DNA of 64,000 bases. Origin: Bacteroidia bacterium (GTDB taxonomy: Bacteria; Bacteroidota; Bacteroidia; B-17B0; Aurantibacillaceae). Each line of letters opens with the position of its first letter. Within the stretch, counting starts at the first letter, position 1. Below, piece by piece: positions 1 through 8,371 of the stretch. The position numbers and the translations under genes were made by a program. Location of the stretch: contig JAEUTN010000020.1 of the NCBI GenBank assembly GCA_016787895.1, positions 1 through 64,000 on the forward strand. The letters run 5' to 3'. Below the pieces are notes generated by a model. The model had not been told where the DNA came from. It made no database searches and saw nothing but the letters and a program-made list of their open reading frames with translations.

Positions 1-213
1 ATGGCCAACCTTACAGCTCTGAAAATAAGCATCTACGACCGCTGGGGCAACCTGGTGTACGAGGTAGAGAACAGCAGCGGCAACGTGGAGTGGGATGGTA
101 AGAACCAATACGGCAAAGAATCGGCCGAGGGCACTTACTTCTACATCATGACGGCAACCGGAAAAGACGGTAAAGCTTATGATACCAAGGGCACAATATC
201 CCTTTTTCGATAA
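1..213 (+). CDS. C-terminal end of a T9SS type B (gliding motility-associated) sorting-domain protein, 5' truncated
   Basis: The reading frame is already open at the first base, so this is the tail of a longer gene that begins outside the window. The 70 visible residues have the pattern of the CHU_C / T9SS type B sorting domain: IYDRWGNLVYE near the start, a W-DG core (WDGKNQYG), then GTYFYIM and a final GTISLFR just before the stop. In this family the domain directs export across the outer membrane by the type IX system, and the upstream part is normally a large secreted adhesin or enzyme. Nothing can be said about that part here. The ATG at base 1 is very unlikely to be the real start. A good terminator follows. 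Confidence 0.85.
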   Translation: MANLTALKISIYDRWGNLVYEVENSSGNVEWDGKNQYGKESAEGTYFYIMTATGKDGKAYDTKGTISLFR

Positions 214-231
214 AAGAGCAATCCATTACAA

Positions 232-262
232 GGCCCCGCACCACGTGTTGGGGCTTTTTTTT
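232..262 (+). terminator. Rho-independent terminator after the T9SS type B gene
   Basis: GCCCC at 233-237 pairs with GGGGC at 250-254 and is followed directly by a run of eight T. It lies 18 bases after the stop codon and separates the upstream surface-protein gene from sucC. Confidence 0.8.
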
Positions 263-289
263 GATATTTTTCAGATTCAAATAAAAGCT

Positions 290-297
290 TAATTTTG
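290..297 (+). promoter_or_regulatory. Bacteroidota -7 promoter box for sucC
   Basis: TAATTTTG matches the TAnnTTTG consensus of the primary Bacteroidota sigma factor. It sits 19 bases before the sucC ATG, just after the upstream terminator. I do not see a well-spaced -33 TTTG. Confidence 0.6.
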
Positions 298-316
298 AGG
301 CAGACTAGCATTAGGT

Positions 317-1513
317 ATGAACATACACGAATATCAGGGAAAGAGCATATTAAAGAGTTTTGGAGTGGCCATTCAGGAAGGCATAGTGGCTGAAAACGCT
401 GATCAAGCGGTAGCAGCAGCCAAAGAACTTAAAACCAAATACAACAGCGATTGGGTGGTGGTGAAAGCACAGATTCACGCCGGAGGAAGAGGAAAAGGAG
501 GAGGGGTGAAACTGGCTAAAAATCTGGACGAGGTAAAAGAAAAAGCCTCTCAGATTATTGGCATGCACCTCATCACCCCGCAAACCAGTGCTAAAGGCAA
601 ATTGGTTAATAAAGTATTGATTGCGCAAGATGTGTATTATCCCGGTGCATCTCCAACCAAGGAATTTTACATGAGCGTGTTGCTCGACCGCAGCAAAGGC
701 CGCAATACCATCGTTTACAGCACTGAAGGCGGTATGGACATAGAGGCTGTAGCTGAGCATGCCCCTGATAAAATCTGGAAGGAAGAAATTGACCCCCGCG
801 TTGGACTGCAAGGTTTTCAGGCAAGAAAAATTGCTTTTAATCTTGGCTTGAGTGGAAACGCATTTAAAGAAATGGTGAAATTTGTCACCTCGCTTTACAA
901 AGCGTATGAAAGCATCGACGCCTCCTTGTTTGAAATTAACCCGGTACTTAAAACCAGCGATGATAAAATTATCGCCGTTGACAGCAAGGTGAGTTTTGAT
1001 GACAATGGTTTGTTCCGCCATCCGGATTACGAAGCCATGCGCGACATCACCGAAGAAGATCCAACAGATGTGGAAGCCCGTAACGCCGAATTGAATTATG
1101 TTAAGTTGGATGGTAACGTGGGTTGTATGGTAAACGGAGCCGGTTTGGCCATGGCTACCATGGATTTGATAAAACTGAGCGGAGGAGAACCGGCCAATTT
1201 TTTGGACGTGGGTGGAACAGCGAACGCCGAAAGGGTTGAAAAGGCGTTCCGGATAATTCTCAAAGACAAAAATGTAAAAGCCATTTTGGTGAATATTTTT
1301 GGTGGCATCGTTCGTTGCGATCGTGTGGCTCAGGGCATTGTGGATGCTTATAAAAATATGGGGAACATTGAAGTACCCATTATTGTGCGTTTGCAAGGTA
1401 CCAATGCAGATATTGCTAAAAAACTCATTGATGAATCAGGCTTGAAAGTGTTTTCAGCCATTGAATTTCACGAAGCAGCTGCTCTGGTGAATAAAATCTT
1501 GAAGTCAAACTAA
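317..1513 (+). CDS. sucC: Succinate--CoA ligase [ADP-forming] subunit beta
   Basis: Beta subunit of succinyl-CoA synthetase, the TCA-cycle enzyme that couples succinyl-CoA cleavage to nucleoside triphosphate formation. At 398 residues it is the usual family length. The N-terminal ATP-grasp domain opens with MNIHEYQGK and contains the nucleotide loop [12 protein letters not shown] (about 56-67). The C-terminal CoA-ligase-like domain includes [13 protein letters not shown] and the phosphate-binding stretch [10 protein letters not shown] (from residue 326). The alpha-subunit gene sucD is not adjacent, so the partner must be encoded elsewhere. The ATG is chosen because it begins the conserved MNIHEYQ motif and has a -7 box 19 bases upstream. 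Confidence 0.97.
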   Translation: MNIHEYQGKSILKSFGVAIQEGIVAENADQAVAAAKELKTKYNSDWVVVKAQIHAGGRGKGGGVKLAKNLDEVKEKASQIIGMHLITPQTSAKGKLVNKVLIAQDVYYPGASPTKEFYMSVLLDRSKGRNTIVYSTEGGMDIEAVAEHAPDKIWKEEIDPRVGLQGFQARKIAFNLGLSGNAFKEMVKFVTSLYKAYESIDASLFEINPVLKTSDDKIIAVDSKVSFDDNGLFRHPDYEAMRDITEEDPTDVEARNAELNYVKLDGNVGCMVNGAGLAMATMDLIKLSGGEPANFLDVGGTANAERVEKAFRIILKDKNVKAILVNIFGGIVRCDRVAQGIVDAYKNMGNIEVPIIVRLQGTNADIAKKLIDESGLKVFSAIEFHEAAALVNKILKSN

Positions 1514-1532
1514 AAAAACATATCTTTAAAAC

Positions 1533-2423
1533 ATGAATAAATCTAGTCTGTTAATTTTATCGGCCCTCACCGCCTTCACGCTTGGTAGCTGTGGTGGTGG
1601 CGACAAGTCAGAAGAACTCGAAGCCTCAGACACGGCCAAAACCCAGGAAAGCACCACCAGCGCCGTTTCTGAAACCTTCTTTCAGGTGCCGTCTCCGGGA
1701 GAAATGTTGTCATTCATTAAAATTGTGGGCGGAAAGAACAATAAAAACACCTCTTTCCTGAACCCTTTGGCGAATGAAAAAAATTACACCGATAGCAAAT
1801 CCAAAGCACTGAATTTTGGCATCTATAGCTGCGATTTAAGCTATTGCAGCATCTTTGAAATTGGCTCGGAGTCCATTAAATATTTCAAAACGGTTAAAAC
1901 CATGGGCGACCAGATTGGTGTTTCTACAGCGATTAAGCCCGAAATGCTCAAACGTTTGGAAAATAATTTGTCAAACGCCGATTCACTGGGTGTGATCACC
2001 GATGACATTTATTTCTCATCCTTTGAAACACTTGAGGATAGCAAACAAGGCCCAACATTGGCCATGGTGGTTGCCGGCGGCTGGCTCGAAAGTATATTTA
2101 TCGCCAGCCAATTGGCGAAGTACGAAGCCGGAAGTCCGGTTGTGGAACGTATGGCCGATCAAAAATACACACTGGAGAACCTGATTGAATTTTTGAAAAA
2201 ACACGAAAGCGACGCCAACGTGGCGGCCGTTAGAGCCGACTTTGAAGGTCTGCTTGCCGAGTTCAACAAAATTGAGGAAAAAGACGCTGAAGCAGCTAAA
2301 ACCAAAGGGGAGGATAAGATGATGCTGGCCGGAGGAAAACAGTTGGTTATTACTGAGGCCAATTATACCGCTATAATCACAAAAATTAAAGAGATCCGCA
2401 ACTCTTATACATTAACAAAATAA
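1533..2423 (+). CDS. Putative lipoprotein of unknown function
   Basis: I do not recognise this 296-residue protein. The N-terminus is a lipoprotein signal: a short polar start, the hydrophobic stretch LLILSALTAFTL and lipobox LGSC, so Cys20 would be lipidated. A Gly/Ser/Glu/Thr-rich linker to about residue 45 would tether the body to a membrane. The rest is mostly helical in character, with acidic and lysine-rich stretches around 215-265, and has no catalytic motif I can name. The gene starts 19 bases after sucC and is followed 11 bases later by another exported protein, suggesting co-transcription with sucC. Confidence 0.7.
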   Translation: MNKSSLLILSALTAFTLGSCGGGDKSEELEASDTAKTQESTTSAVSETFFQVPSPGEMLSFIKIVGGKNNKNTSFLNPLANEKNYTDSKSKALNFGIYSCDLSYCSIFEIGSESIKYFKTVKTMGDQIGVSTAIKPEMLKRLENNLSNADSLGVITDDIYFSSFETLEDSKQGPTLAMVVAGGWLESIFIASQLAKYEAGSPVVERMADQKYTLENLIEFLKKHESDANVAAVRADFEGLLAEFNKIEEKDAEAAKTKGEDKMMLAGGKQLVITEANYTAIITKIKEIRNSYTLTK

Positions 2424-2434
2424 TACCTCGCATT

Positions 2435-2911
2435 ATGAAATATATTTTCACCATTTTATTTTTTGCTTACAGCTCCCTTCTTTTGCCTCAAACCAGCGTT
2501 TGTGGACAGTTTCACAGAAAGTATTGTGTTTTTGAAGATACCAAAAGTGAAAATTGGCAATACAATGCCCAAAGCAAAAGCGGTTTGTTCAATCAGGGCA
2601 TGGTGTCGAAACTGCGTTGTGTTATTTACAAAGGCATGGATTACCGCATTTCAGTGTGCTGTGAAACCGATAAGCTCGGAGATAAAGTTAATTTCAAAAT
2701 TTACGATTCCCGCACCAACGAGTTGTTGTTCGACAACGCAACTGCAGACAACATCCAGAATTTTGAATTCCAAAGCGTAAGCACCCGCCAACTGGTAATT
2801 GAAGTGATGGTGCCACAAGGCGCTACTGAAAAAGACAAACACAAAGCTACTGATGCGGCCTGTGTAGGTTTATTGATCGAACACAAAATCACCGATAAGC
2901 AAGGATTTTAA
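2435..2911 (+). CDS. Small secreted protein of unknown function
   Basis: A 158-residue protein with a classical signal peptide (KYIFTILFFAYSSLLL, probably cleaved near residue 20-24) and several cysteines in the mature part, including an adjacent pair in SVCCETD, which suggest disulfides in the periplasm or outside the cell. The middle (NFKIYDSRTNELLFDN followed by QLVIEVMVPQG) reads as beta-strands of a small sandwich. No family assigned. It follows the lipoprotein at 1533 by 11 bases and is closed by a strong terminator, so sucC and these two exported proteins probably form one transcript. Confidence 0.65.
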   Translation: MKYIFTILFFAYSSLLLPQTSVCGQFHRKYCVFEDTKSENWQYNAQSKSGLFNQGMVSKLRCVIYKGMDYRISVCCETDKLGDKVNFKIYDSRTNELLFDNATADNIQNFEFQSVSTRQLVIEVMVPQGATEKDKHKATDAACVGLLIEHKITDKQGF

Positions 2912-2932
2912 TCCCATTTAAATACCTTAAAG

Positions 2933-2964
2933 AAACCCATCCCATAAAACGGTTGGGTTTTTTG
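2933..2964 (+). terminator. Rho-independent terminator
   Basis: AAACCCA at 2933-2939 pairs with TGGGTTT at 2954-2960, and the descending arm runs into six T. It ends the sucC-lipoprotein-secreted protein unit just before panB. Confidence 0.75.
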
Positions 2965-2987
2965 TTTACTTTTATTGTAAAGGAATC

Positions 2988-3803
2988 ATGTCGGTACACA
3001 AAGAGATAAAAAAAGTAACCACCAACGTGTTACAGGAAATGAAAAAGCGGGGCGAAAAAATCGCCATGCTTACGGCCTATGATTTCACCATGGCTAAAAT
3101 TATCGACAGTTCAGGAATTGATGTGATATTGGTGGGCGATAGTGCCAGTAATGTGATGGCGGGCCATGAAACCACTTTGCCCATAACGCTGGACCAAATG
3201 ATTTATCACGCAGGATCGGTGGTGAGAGCCGTTAGCCGGGCTTTGGTTGTGGTGGATTTACCCTTTGGCTCCTATCAGGCCAATTCGAAAGAAGCCTTGA
3301 TGTCGAGTATCCGCATTATGAAAGAAAGCGGAGCCCATGCGGTGAAAATGGAAGGGGGAAGGGAGATCAAAGAAAGCATTGAGCGGATATTAACTGCCGG
3401 TATTCCTGTTATGGGACATTTGGGTTTAACGCCCCAAAGCATATATAAGTTCGGTACCTATTCAGTTCGGGCAAAAGAAGAAGAGGAAGCAGAACGTTTG
3501 ATGGAAGATGCAAAGTTGCTCGAAAGCTATGGGTGTTTTGCCCTGGTGCTCGAAAAAATTCCTGCGGCGCTTGCAGAAAAAGTAGCCAAGAGCATTTCCA
3601 TTCCGGTGATAGGCATTGGAGCTGGCGGGGGCGTTGACGGACAAGTTTTAGTAACCCACGATATGCTGGGAATGAACCACGAGTTTAGCCCGCGTTTTTT
3701 ACGCCGTTACCTTAACCTTTACGAAAGTATGGGTAAAGCTTTTGAATCCTATATTAAGGATGTGAAAAGTTCTGATTTCCCAAATGAAGGAGAGCAGTAT
3801 TAA
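2988..3803 (+). CDS. panB: 3-methyl-2-oxobutanoate hydroxymethyltransferase
   Basis: Ketopantoate hydroxymethyltransferase, the first committed step of pantothenate/CoA synthesis: it transfers a hydroxymethyl group from methylene-tetrahydrofolate to 2-oxoisovalerate. 271 residues, normal length. Mg-ligand and active-site motifs are present: GDSASNV with D51, VVDLPFGSY with D90, KMEGG with E122, HLGLTPQ at about 144-150, and the proposed catalytic glutamate E189 in LVLEKIP. It forms a TIM-barrel decamer in characterised relatives. It stands alone between a terminator and the convergent operon ending at 3805, with no panC or panD nearby. The ATG is at the expected distance from the first conserved motif. 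Confidence 0.96.
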   Translation: MSVHKEIKKVTTNVLQEMKKRGEKIAMLTAYDFTMAKIIDSSGIDVILVGDSASNVMAGHETTLPITLDQMIYHAGSVVRAVSRALVVVDLPFGSYQANSKEALMSSIRIMKESGAHAVKMEGGREIKESIERILTAGIPVMGHLGLTPQSIYKFGTYSVRAKEEEEAERLMEDAKLLESYGCFALVLEKIPAALAEKVAKSISIPVIGIGAGGGVDGQVLVTHDMLGMNHEFSPRFLRRYLNLYESMGKAFESYIKDVKSSDFPNEGEQY

Positions 3804-3804
3804 T

Positions 3805-4668
3805 CTACCTGATTTTTAGCTTCTCTACCTGAAGCACCTCTTTGGTTGTAGCATCGTACACAAAAACCACCAGACTAACTTTTTTATCATTGAGTGTAGT
3901 CTCTAATCCAACATTGGGGTAAGAAACCAAAACTGAATCGTTTACAGCTATTGGAGGATCTTTTAAAACTACCCCCCAGGAATCATTCAAACTTTTGCGT
4001 AGCATGTGTTCAAATTCATAGTCTTCAACCAGATCCGGGGACACCCTGTAATCGGTTTGTGCTCCAATTATTCCATCTTCCATTAAAACAACAGAGAGTT
4101 TTGTGCCCTTGCTGTAAGCAGAAAGAAACTTGGCCTTGATGCTAGTGCTCAGGGAGCGTACTACTGTATCATATTTTGTTTCGAGATCAAGGCGAACAAC
4201 CATAGGGTCATTTAATGCCAGGGAAACAGTGGTAGGCCATTTGGTTTCTTTATTTACTACCCCATTTCCAGCATAGTTTTTCCGGTTGGTCATACCATTA
4301 GGATTGCCGGCATTGCCAATAAAAGTGGCATCCCAGTCGTTACCAGCCGTGGTTGTGTAGGAGGCCGGGTATTCGGGTAGTTTTACTTTTGAAAAAAAGC
4401 CTGCATGCACAGCCAGTACCACAAGGGTGTCACCATACTTTACTGCCAATTGATGAGCAACATCAGCGGCAGCCGGGCAGTTTCCACAGGTGTGACCGGT
4501 ATAATCTTCAAGCAACACTTTTTTGAAATGAGCAATAGATGTGTTTGTTTTGGTTACAAACTGGGAGCCAACCACCACGGTTTGTTTCACCCGTGGTTCG
4601 GTTACCTTGTCGCAGGAACTTATGACCGCCAGGACAAAAAGCGTCCCGATTAGAATTGGATGTTTCAT
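3805..4668 (-). CDS. Omp28-related outer-membrane lipoprotein with thioredoxin-like CxxC
   Basis: 287 residues beginning with a lipoprotein signal peptide ending in ISSC (lipidated Cys19). The segment VLLEDYTGHTCGNCPAAADVA (51-71, C61 and C64) followed by GDTLVVLAVHAGFF is the hallmark of the Omp28 family, whose N-terminal half resembles a thioredoxin fold with a CGNC pair. The C-terminal half is beta-rich and ends in VFVYDATTKEVLQVEKLKIR, typical of the family. The role of Omp28 proteins is not established; a surface-exposed position is reported for the Porphyromonas protein. It is the last gene of a minus-strand operon with a DUF6029 barrel (12-base gap) and a TlpA-like thioredoxin, suggesting a shared thiol-redox or assembly task (inference). 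Confidence 0.85.
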   Translation of the reverse strand: MKHPILIGTLFVLAVISSCDKVTEPRVKQTVVVGSQFVTKTNTSIAHFKKVLLEDYTGHTCGNCPAAADVAHQLAVKYGDTLVVLAVHAGFFSKVKLPEYPASYTTTAGNDWDATFIGNAGNPNGMTNRKNYAGNGVVNKETKWPTTVSLALNDPMVVRLDLETKYDTVVRSLSTSIKAKFLSAYSKGTKLSVVLMEDGIIGAQTDYRVSPDLVEDYEFEHMLRKSLNDSWGVVLKDPPIAVNDSVLVSYPNVGLETTLNDKKVSLVVFVYDATTKEVLQVEKLKIR

Positions 4669-4680
4669 GAATTAAAGGTA

Positions 4681-6384
4681 CTAAAAACTGCTGGTTATTG
4701 AAATAGCCACCCCATTGCTGGCCGGCACGTTTCTGCAAACCCCGCCTACGCAAAATATACCTGCTCTTTGTTTGCCTACACTCATAGAAATACGGTGAGG
4801 ACCATTGGTATAACCGGCTGTGCCAAGCAGGTAGTGAATTTGAAGCTGTTCGTTAGGGTTGCTGAAGTTGTATTGGTCTAAAACGGCCACAAACCAGTGG
4901 GTGCTTGGGCTCCATTCCAGCATGGCGGTGGCCCAGCTGCCGGCATTTGGATTGGTTTTATTAGGTGAGAAAAAGCCCTGGGTCTCAAACCGCAGAGCGC
5001 TGTTGGAATTGTATTTGTAGGTGATGTCAACTACTGCAATATGAGACAGGATATTTTCGTACCCGGCGTTGGGAGAGCCAAACTGAACCATGTTGCGGTT
5101 GTAAAACTGATTGGCATACATAAATGTACCCTTCCAAATTTTGCTGAATTTTTTGTTCACTTCAATAAACGCATCGTGGTAGTATTGATCTCCAACTTCA
5201 AAATAATTGGTTTTGTAAAGGGTCATGGTTGTAGCACTGTCGTTCACTCCAATTTGTTTTAAGCCGTAAGCAATTGACCCGTTGAGTGTCACTTCTGTGC
5301 CGTATTTTCCGCCCAGTAAGGTGCCTTTTTTGAATTTGTATTGAATTTCACCCATTCCTCCGAATTCTCCTTTTGGTTGAGTGGCATAAGGGAAAAAGGC
5401 AGGCATCAGATAGGTGTGTTGTTTGGTGGTGGCCGGGAGGTAATTGATCAATAAATTTTGAAGTGTAGCATCACGGTCACTTCTGTAGCCCATGTTGTCG
5501 ATGCGTTTAATCTGAGCTAAAAATGTTAATCCTTTTACTGCATAAGATGCTGATAAAAAGATACCGTCACCAAATTTATAGGAATAATAGGTTTCTCCAT
5601 TCGCTGATGATTTATTGTCGGCGCTTGGGTCATTCTCCTTATAAACGTATTCTCCAAAAAAATTAAAGTTCTCGGTGATCACGTTTATGCGCCCACCATA
5701 AGAGCCTACATTCTCAGGTAAATTAAACTCAGGGTCCTGATCTTCCTGGTATTTACTCACAAAACTTCCGCCTAAAATAATGGTAGGGAAACCGGAGCTC
5801 ACCGCGCTATCGAGCAATTCCTTTAAATTCATTTCTCCATCAAAACCCCTTACTATACCGGGCCCTACCGTAAAAAACGAACGCTGTTTTCCCACAAGGC
5901 CTTTGAAGGTTAAACCTTTGTAAGGCCGCGAAATCACCCGAATACCGTCAAGGGAGTTATCATAAAGCAAACCGGGTTCGTAATAGGTTCTAAACAACAA
6001 ACCGCTGCCAAACTGATCGTAGATGTTACCAATGGTAATGTCGAGCAATTCTTCCTGGTAGCGCACAAAACGGTTGGTAATGCCCTGCCCCTTGTAACGG
6101 CTGTCGAAGCCCTGCATCACGTTGTTGTAGGCCTCGTAACGTATCCCGGCAGAGAATTTACCCTTGGTGTAATTAATAATGCCATAGGCATTGGATAGCA
6201 TTTTTTCAGGCACTTCTGGTGCGCCAATCAGCGAGTCGGCATTGTAATATTGCGCGTCAATTTGGAAATTGCCATGTATGGAACCGTAATCGTTGGTGTT
6301 CTGCGCATTTACAGAAGTAAAAACAGCCAGCGCTAATAGTAAAAAAGTAGCTTTAAGGCTACTTTTAATGGTATTCAAAAACAT
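4681..6384 (-). CDS. Outer-membrane beta-barrel protein, DUF6029-like
   Basis: 567 residues. A signal peptide ending at VNAQ (after about residue 28) is followed by a body dominated by alternating hydrophobic/polar strands and aromatic girdles, with glycine-rich turns such as FGSGLLFRTYYEPG, GGRINVITENFNFFGEYVY and GEFGGMGEIQYKFKKGTLLGGKYG. It ends in a final strand GVAISITSSF with the C-terminal Phe expected of an outer-membrane barrel. I recognise it as the DUF6029 type found in Bacteroidota; substrate unknown. I place the start at the ATG two codons inside the longest frame, which begins with TTG. It lies between the tlpA-like gene and the Omp28 gene in one apparent operon. Confidence 0.75.
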   Translation of the reverse strand: MFLNTIKSSLKATFLLLALAVFTSVNAQNTNDYGSIHGNFQIDAQYYNADSLIGAPEVPEKMLSNAYGIINYTKGKFSAGIRYEAYNNVMQGFDSRYKGQGITNRFVRYQEELLDITIGNIYDQFGSGLLFRTYYEPGLLYDNSLDGIRVISRPYKGLTFKGLVGKQRSFFTVGPGIVRGFDGEMNLKELLDSAVSSGFPTIILGGSFVSKYQEDQDPEFNLPENVGSYGGRINVITENFNFFGEYVYKENDPSADNKSSANGETYYSYKFGDGIFLSASYAVKGLTFLAQIKRIDNMGYRSDRDATLQNLLINYLPATTKQHTYLMPAFFPYATQPKGEFGGMGEIQYKFKKGTLLGGKYGTEVTLNGSIAYGLKQIGVNDSATTMTLYKTNYFEVGDQYYHDAFIEVNKKFSKIWKGTFMYANQFYNRNMVQFGSPNAGYENILSHIAVVDITYKYNSNSALRFETQGFFSPNKTNPNAGSWATAMLEWSPSTHWFVAVLDQYNFSNPNEQLQIHYLLGTAGYTNGPHRISMSVGKQRAGIFCVGGVCRNVPASNGVAISITSSF

Positions 6385-6434
6385 GGGCAAATAAACTCAA
6401 ATTTTGTTGAATAACAAAAACCTGAGCCGGGGAA

Positions 6435-6950
6435 TTAATGCGACAGCGTTTCTCCGTTTACCAGCTTTTTAACGTTTTCGTAGAGTTTTTCCTCATCCCC
6501 CTCGGTGTAAGAGTTATGGCTCCAGACAATATTTCCTTTTCCATCTACTAAAAAGGTGTGAGGAATGTTGTTCACGCTCATGGCGCGTTTAAAATCAGAG
6601 TTTTCATCCAGGTACACTTCAAATTCCCAGCCTTTGGATTTTACATCCGTTACCACCTTGCTTGAGCTTCTTACATCGTCAATAGAAATAGCAATGAGTT
6701 TTACACCGGTTTCTTTCACCCATTCCTCGTAATTTTCATGTACTGCATCCAGTTCCTTTTTGCAAGGTTTGCACCAGGTAGCCCAAAAACTGATGATTAT
6801 GGGTTTTCCATTGTTGCTGAAGGTGTTGGTATTCACTTTAGTGCCATCCAGCTTTTTAACGGTGGCGGGAGGAATGGTTCCGTAATCGCCTGAAGGCAAT
6901 ACAAATGAGAAAGAAACCAGAACGATAAGGGCTAAAATCAGTCGTTTCAT
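6435..6950 (-). CDS. TlpA-family thiol:disulfide oxidoreductase
   Basis: 171 residues counted from the ATG at 6950, which starts a clean signal peptide (KRLILALIVLVSFSFVLPSG). The longer open frame upstream would bury this signal behind 41 extra residues and is rejected. The mature part is an AhpC-TSA/redoxin-type thioredoxin fold: IIISFWATWCKPCKKEL carries C60 and C63 of the WCxxC active site, and NNIPHTFLVDGKGNIV holds the cis-proline and following strand. Such proteins reduce or isomerise disulfides in the periplasm. It is probably the first gene of the operon with the DUF6029 barrel and Omp28 lipoprotein. Confidence 0.88.
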   Translation of the reverse strand: MKRLILALIVLVSFSFVLPSGDYGTIPPATVKKLDGTKVNTNTFSNNGKPIIISFWATWCKPCKKELDAVHENYEEWVKETGVKLIAISIDDVRSSSKVVTDVKSKGWEFEVYLDENSDFKRAMSVNNIPHTFLVDGKGNIVWSHNSYTEGDEEKLYENVKKLVNGETLSH

Positions 6951-7054
6951 GCGAAATAATTTGGTATGCAAGTATACAACAAATCCCGGGCCTTTTTTGA
7001 AACAATTGCCAGCAATTAACGTTAAAAAATAGGCCCCAGCAGCCAATATTTCTC

Positions 7055-7062
7055 TAATTTTG
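7055..7062 (+). promoter_or_regulatory. Bacteroidota -7 promoter box for hemL
   Basis: TAATTTTG, an exact TAnnTTTG match, 13 bases before the hemL ATG. The leader would be only a few bases long. No clear -33 partner. Confidence 0.6.
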
Positions 7063-7075
7063 CGCTTCTTCATTT

Positions 7076-8359
7076 ATGGACCACAGCCGCTCTAATGCCT
7101 TATTCGAAACTGCAAAACAATTTTTTCCCGGTGGGGTGAATTCCCCCGTTCGTGCCTTTAAAAGTGTGGGCGGTAATCCCCTTTTTATGGAACGCGGTAA
7201 AGGTTCAAAAGTATGGGACGCTGATGGTAACCAGTACATCGATTACTGCTGCAGTTGGGGACCCCTGATTTTAGGCCACGCCAATGATAAGGTGCTTGAT
7301 TTGGTGGATAAAACCATGCGTAAGGGCACCTCCTTCGGGGCTCCAACAGAACTGGAAAACCAACTAGCCGCTTTGATTCTCAGCAATAACCCCTTTATTA
7401 AAAAGTTGCGTTTTGTGAGCAGTGGTACGGAGGCGGTAATGAGCGCCATTCGTTTGGCCAGAGGATTTACCAAACGCAATAAAATTTTAAAATTTGAAGG
7501 TTGTTACCACGGTCATGTGGATGCCCTTCTGGTAAAAGCAGGCAGCGGCCTGGTTACTTTTGGCAATTCCAGCAGCGCCGGAGTGCCTGAAAGTGTAAGT
7601 GCCGAAACCATTACCGTGCCCCTGAACAACAAAGGCGCTGTGGTGGAAGCCTTTACCCATTTTGGGGATCAAATCGCCTGTGTAATTATAGAACCGGTTC
7701 CGGCCAACAATGGTTTGTTGTTGCAGTCCAAAGAATTTCTGGAATTTCTGCGTGCCATTTGCACCCAACACAAATCCCTGCTTATTTTCGACGAAGTAAT
7801 TTCAGGCTTTAGGCTTGGATTTACCGGCGCTGCAGGGCACTTTAACATAGCCCCGGACATCATCACCTATGGTAAAATTATTGGTGGAGGATTTCCTGTA
7901 GGGGCTTACGGAGCTTCTGAAGATATCATGAATTGTGTTTCACCCATGGGTCCGGTGTATCAGGCAGGCACGCTTAGTGGCAATCCGGTAGCCATGGCAG
8001 CGGGCATTGCGCAGTTAAGCGAATGTTTGAAACCCGGATTTTATGAAGGTCTTGAAAAAAACACGACCTACCTCGTGCATGGCATTCAAAATGTAAACAC
8101 CTTTCCTTTGCTGAAGATTTTTAGTTTGGGTTCCATTTTCTGGCTTGCGTTTACCAACAAAGAAAATATCAGCCAATCAGAAGATATTGACCCCAACAGC
8201 ATGACATATTTTAAAACCCTTTATCACGCTTTGCTGGAAGAAGGTATTTACATGGGGCCCAGCGGCTATGAAGTGGGATTTGTAAGTGAAGCACACAGTC
8301 AAAACGACCTCGACCAAACGATTTCGGCATTTAAAAACGCATTAAAAAAATTAGCTTAA
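7076..8359 (+). CDS. hemL: Glutamate-1-semialdehyde 2,1-aminomutase
   Basis: PLP enzyme of the C5 heme pathway, converting glutamate-1-semialdehyde to 5-aminolevulinate. 427 residues, the usual length for this fold-type I aminotransferase. N-terminal FPGGVNSPVRAFKSVGG is the family signature; FVSSGTEAVMSAIRLAR binds the cofactor phosphate; KFEGCYHGH and LIFDEVISGFR are also present. The Schiff-base lysine is K267 in ITYGKIIGGGFPVGAYG. The short leader and -7 box support this ATG. It is divergent from the tlpA operon, with only 125 bases between start codons, and is followed by pgk after 12 bases. Confidence 0.96.
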   Translation: MDHSRSNALFETAKQFFPGGVNSPVRAFKSVGGNPLFMERGKGSKVWDADGNQYIDYCCSWGPLILGHANDKVLDLVDKTMRKGTSFGAPTELENQLAALILSNNPFIKKLRFVSSGTEAVMSAIRLARGFTKRNKILKFEGCYHGHVDALLVKAGSGLVTFGNSSSAGVPESVSAETITVPLNNKGAVVEAFTHFGDQIACVIIEPVPANNGLLLQSKEFLEFLRAICTQHKSLLIFDEVISGFRLGFTGAAGHFNIAPDIITYGKIIGGGFPVGAYGASEDIMNCVSPMGPVYQAGTLSGNPVAMAAGIAQLSECLKPGFYEGLEKNTTYLVHGIQNVNTFPLLKIFSLGSIFWLAFTNKENISQSEDIDPNSMTYFKTLYHALLEEGIYMGPSGYEVGFVSEAHSQNDLDQTISAFKNALKKLA

Positions 8360-8371
8360 TTTTAAACAACA

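Noticed and set aside
350..1396. 348-residue antisense open frame within sucC
   Set aside because: Lies entirely opposite a certain housekeeping gene, no domain recognisable, His/Phe-rich shadow composition.
6951..7073. 41-residue N-terminal extension of the TlpA-like protein
   Set aside because: It would place the signal peptide inside the protein; the internal ATG at 6950 gives a normal exported thioredoxin.
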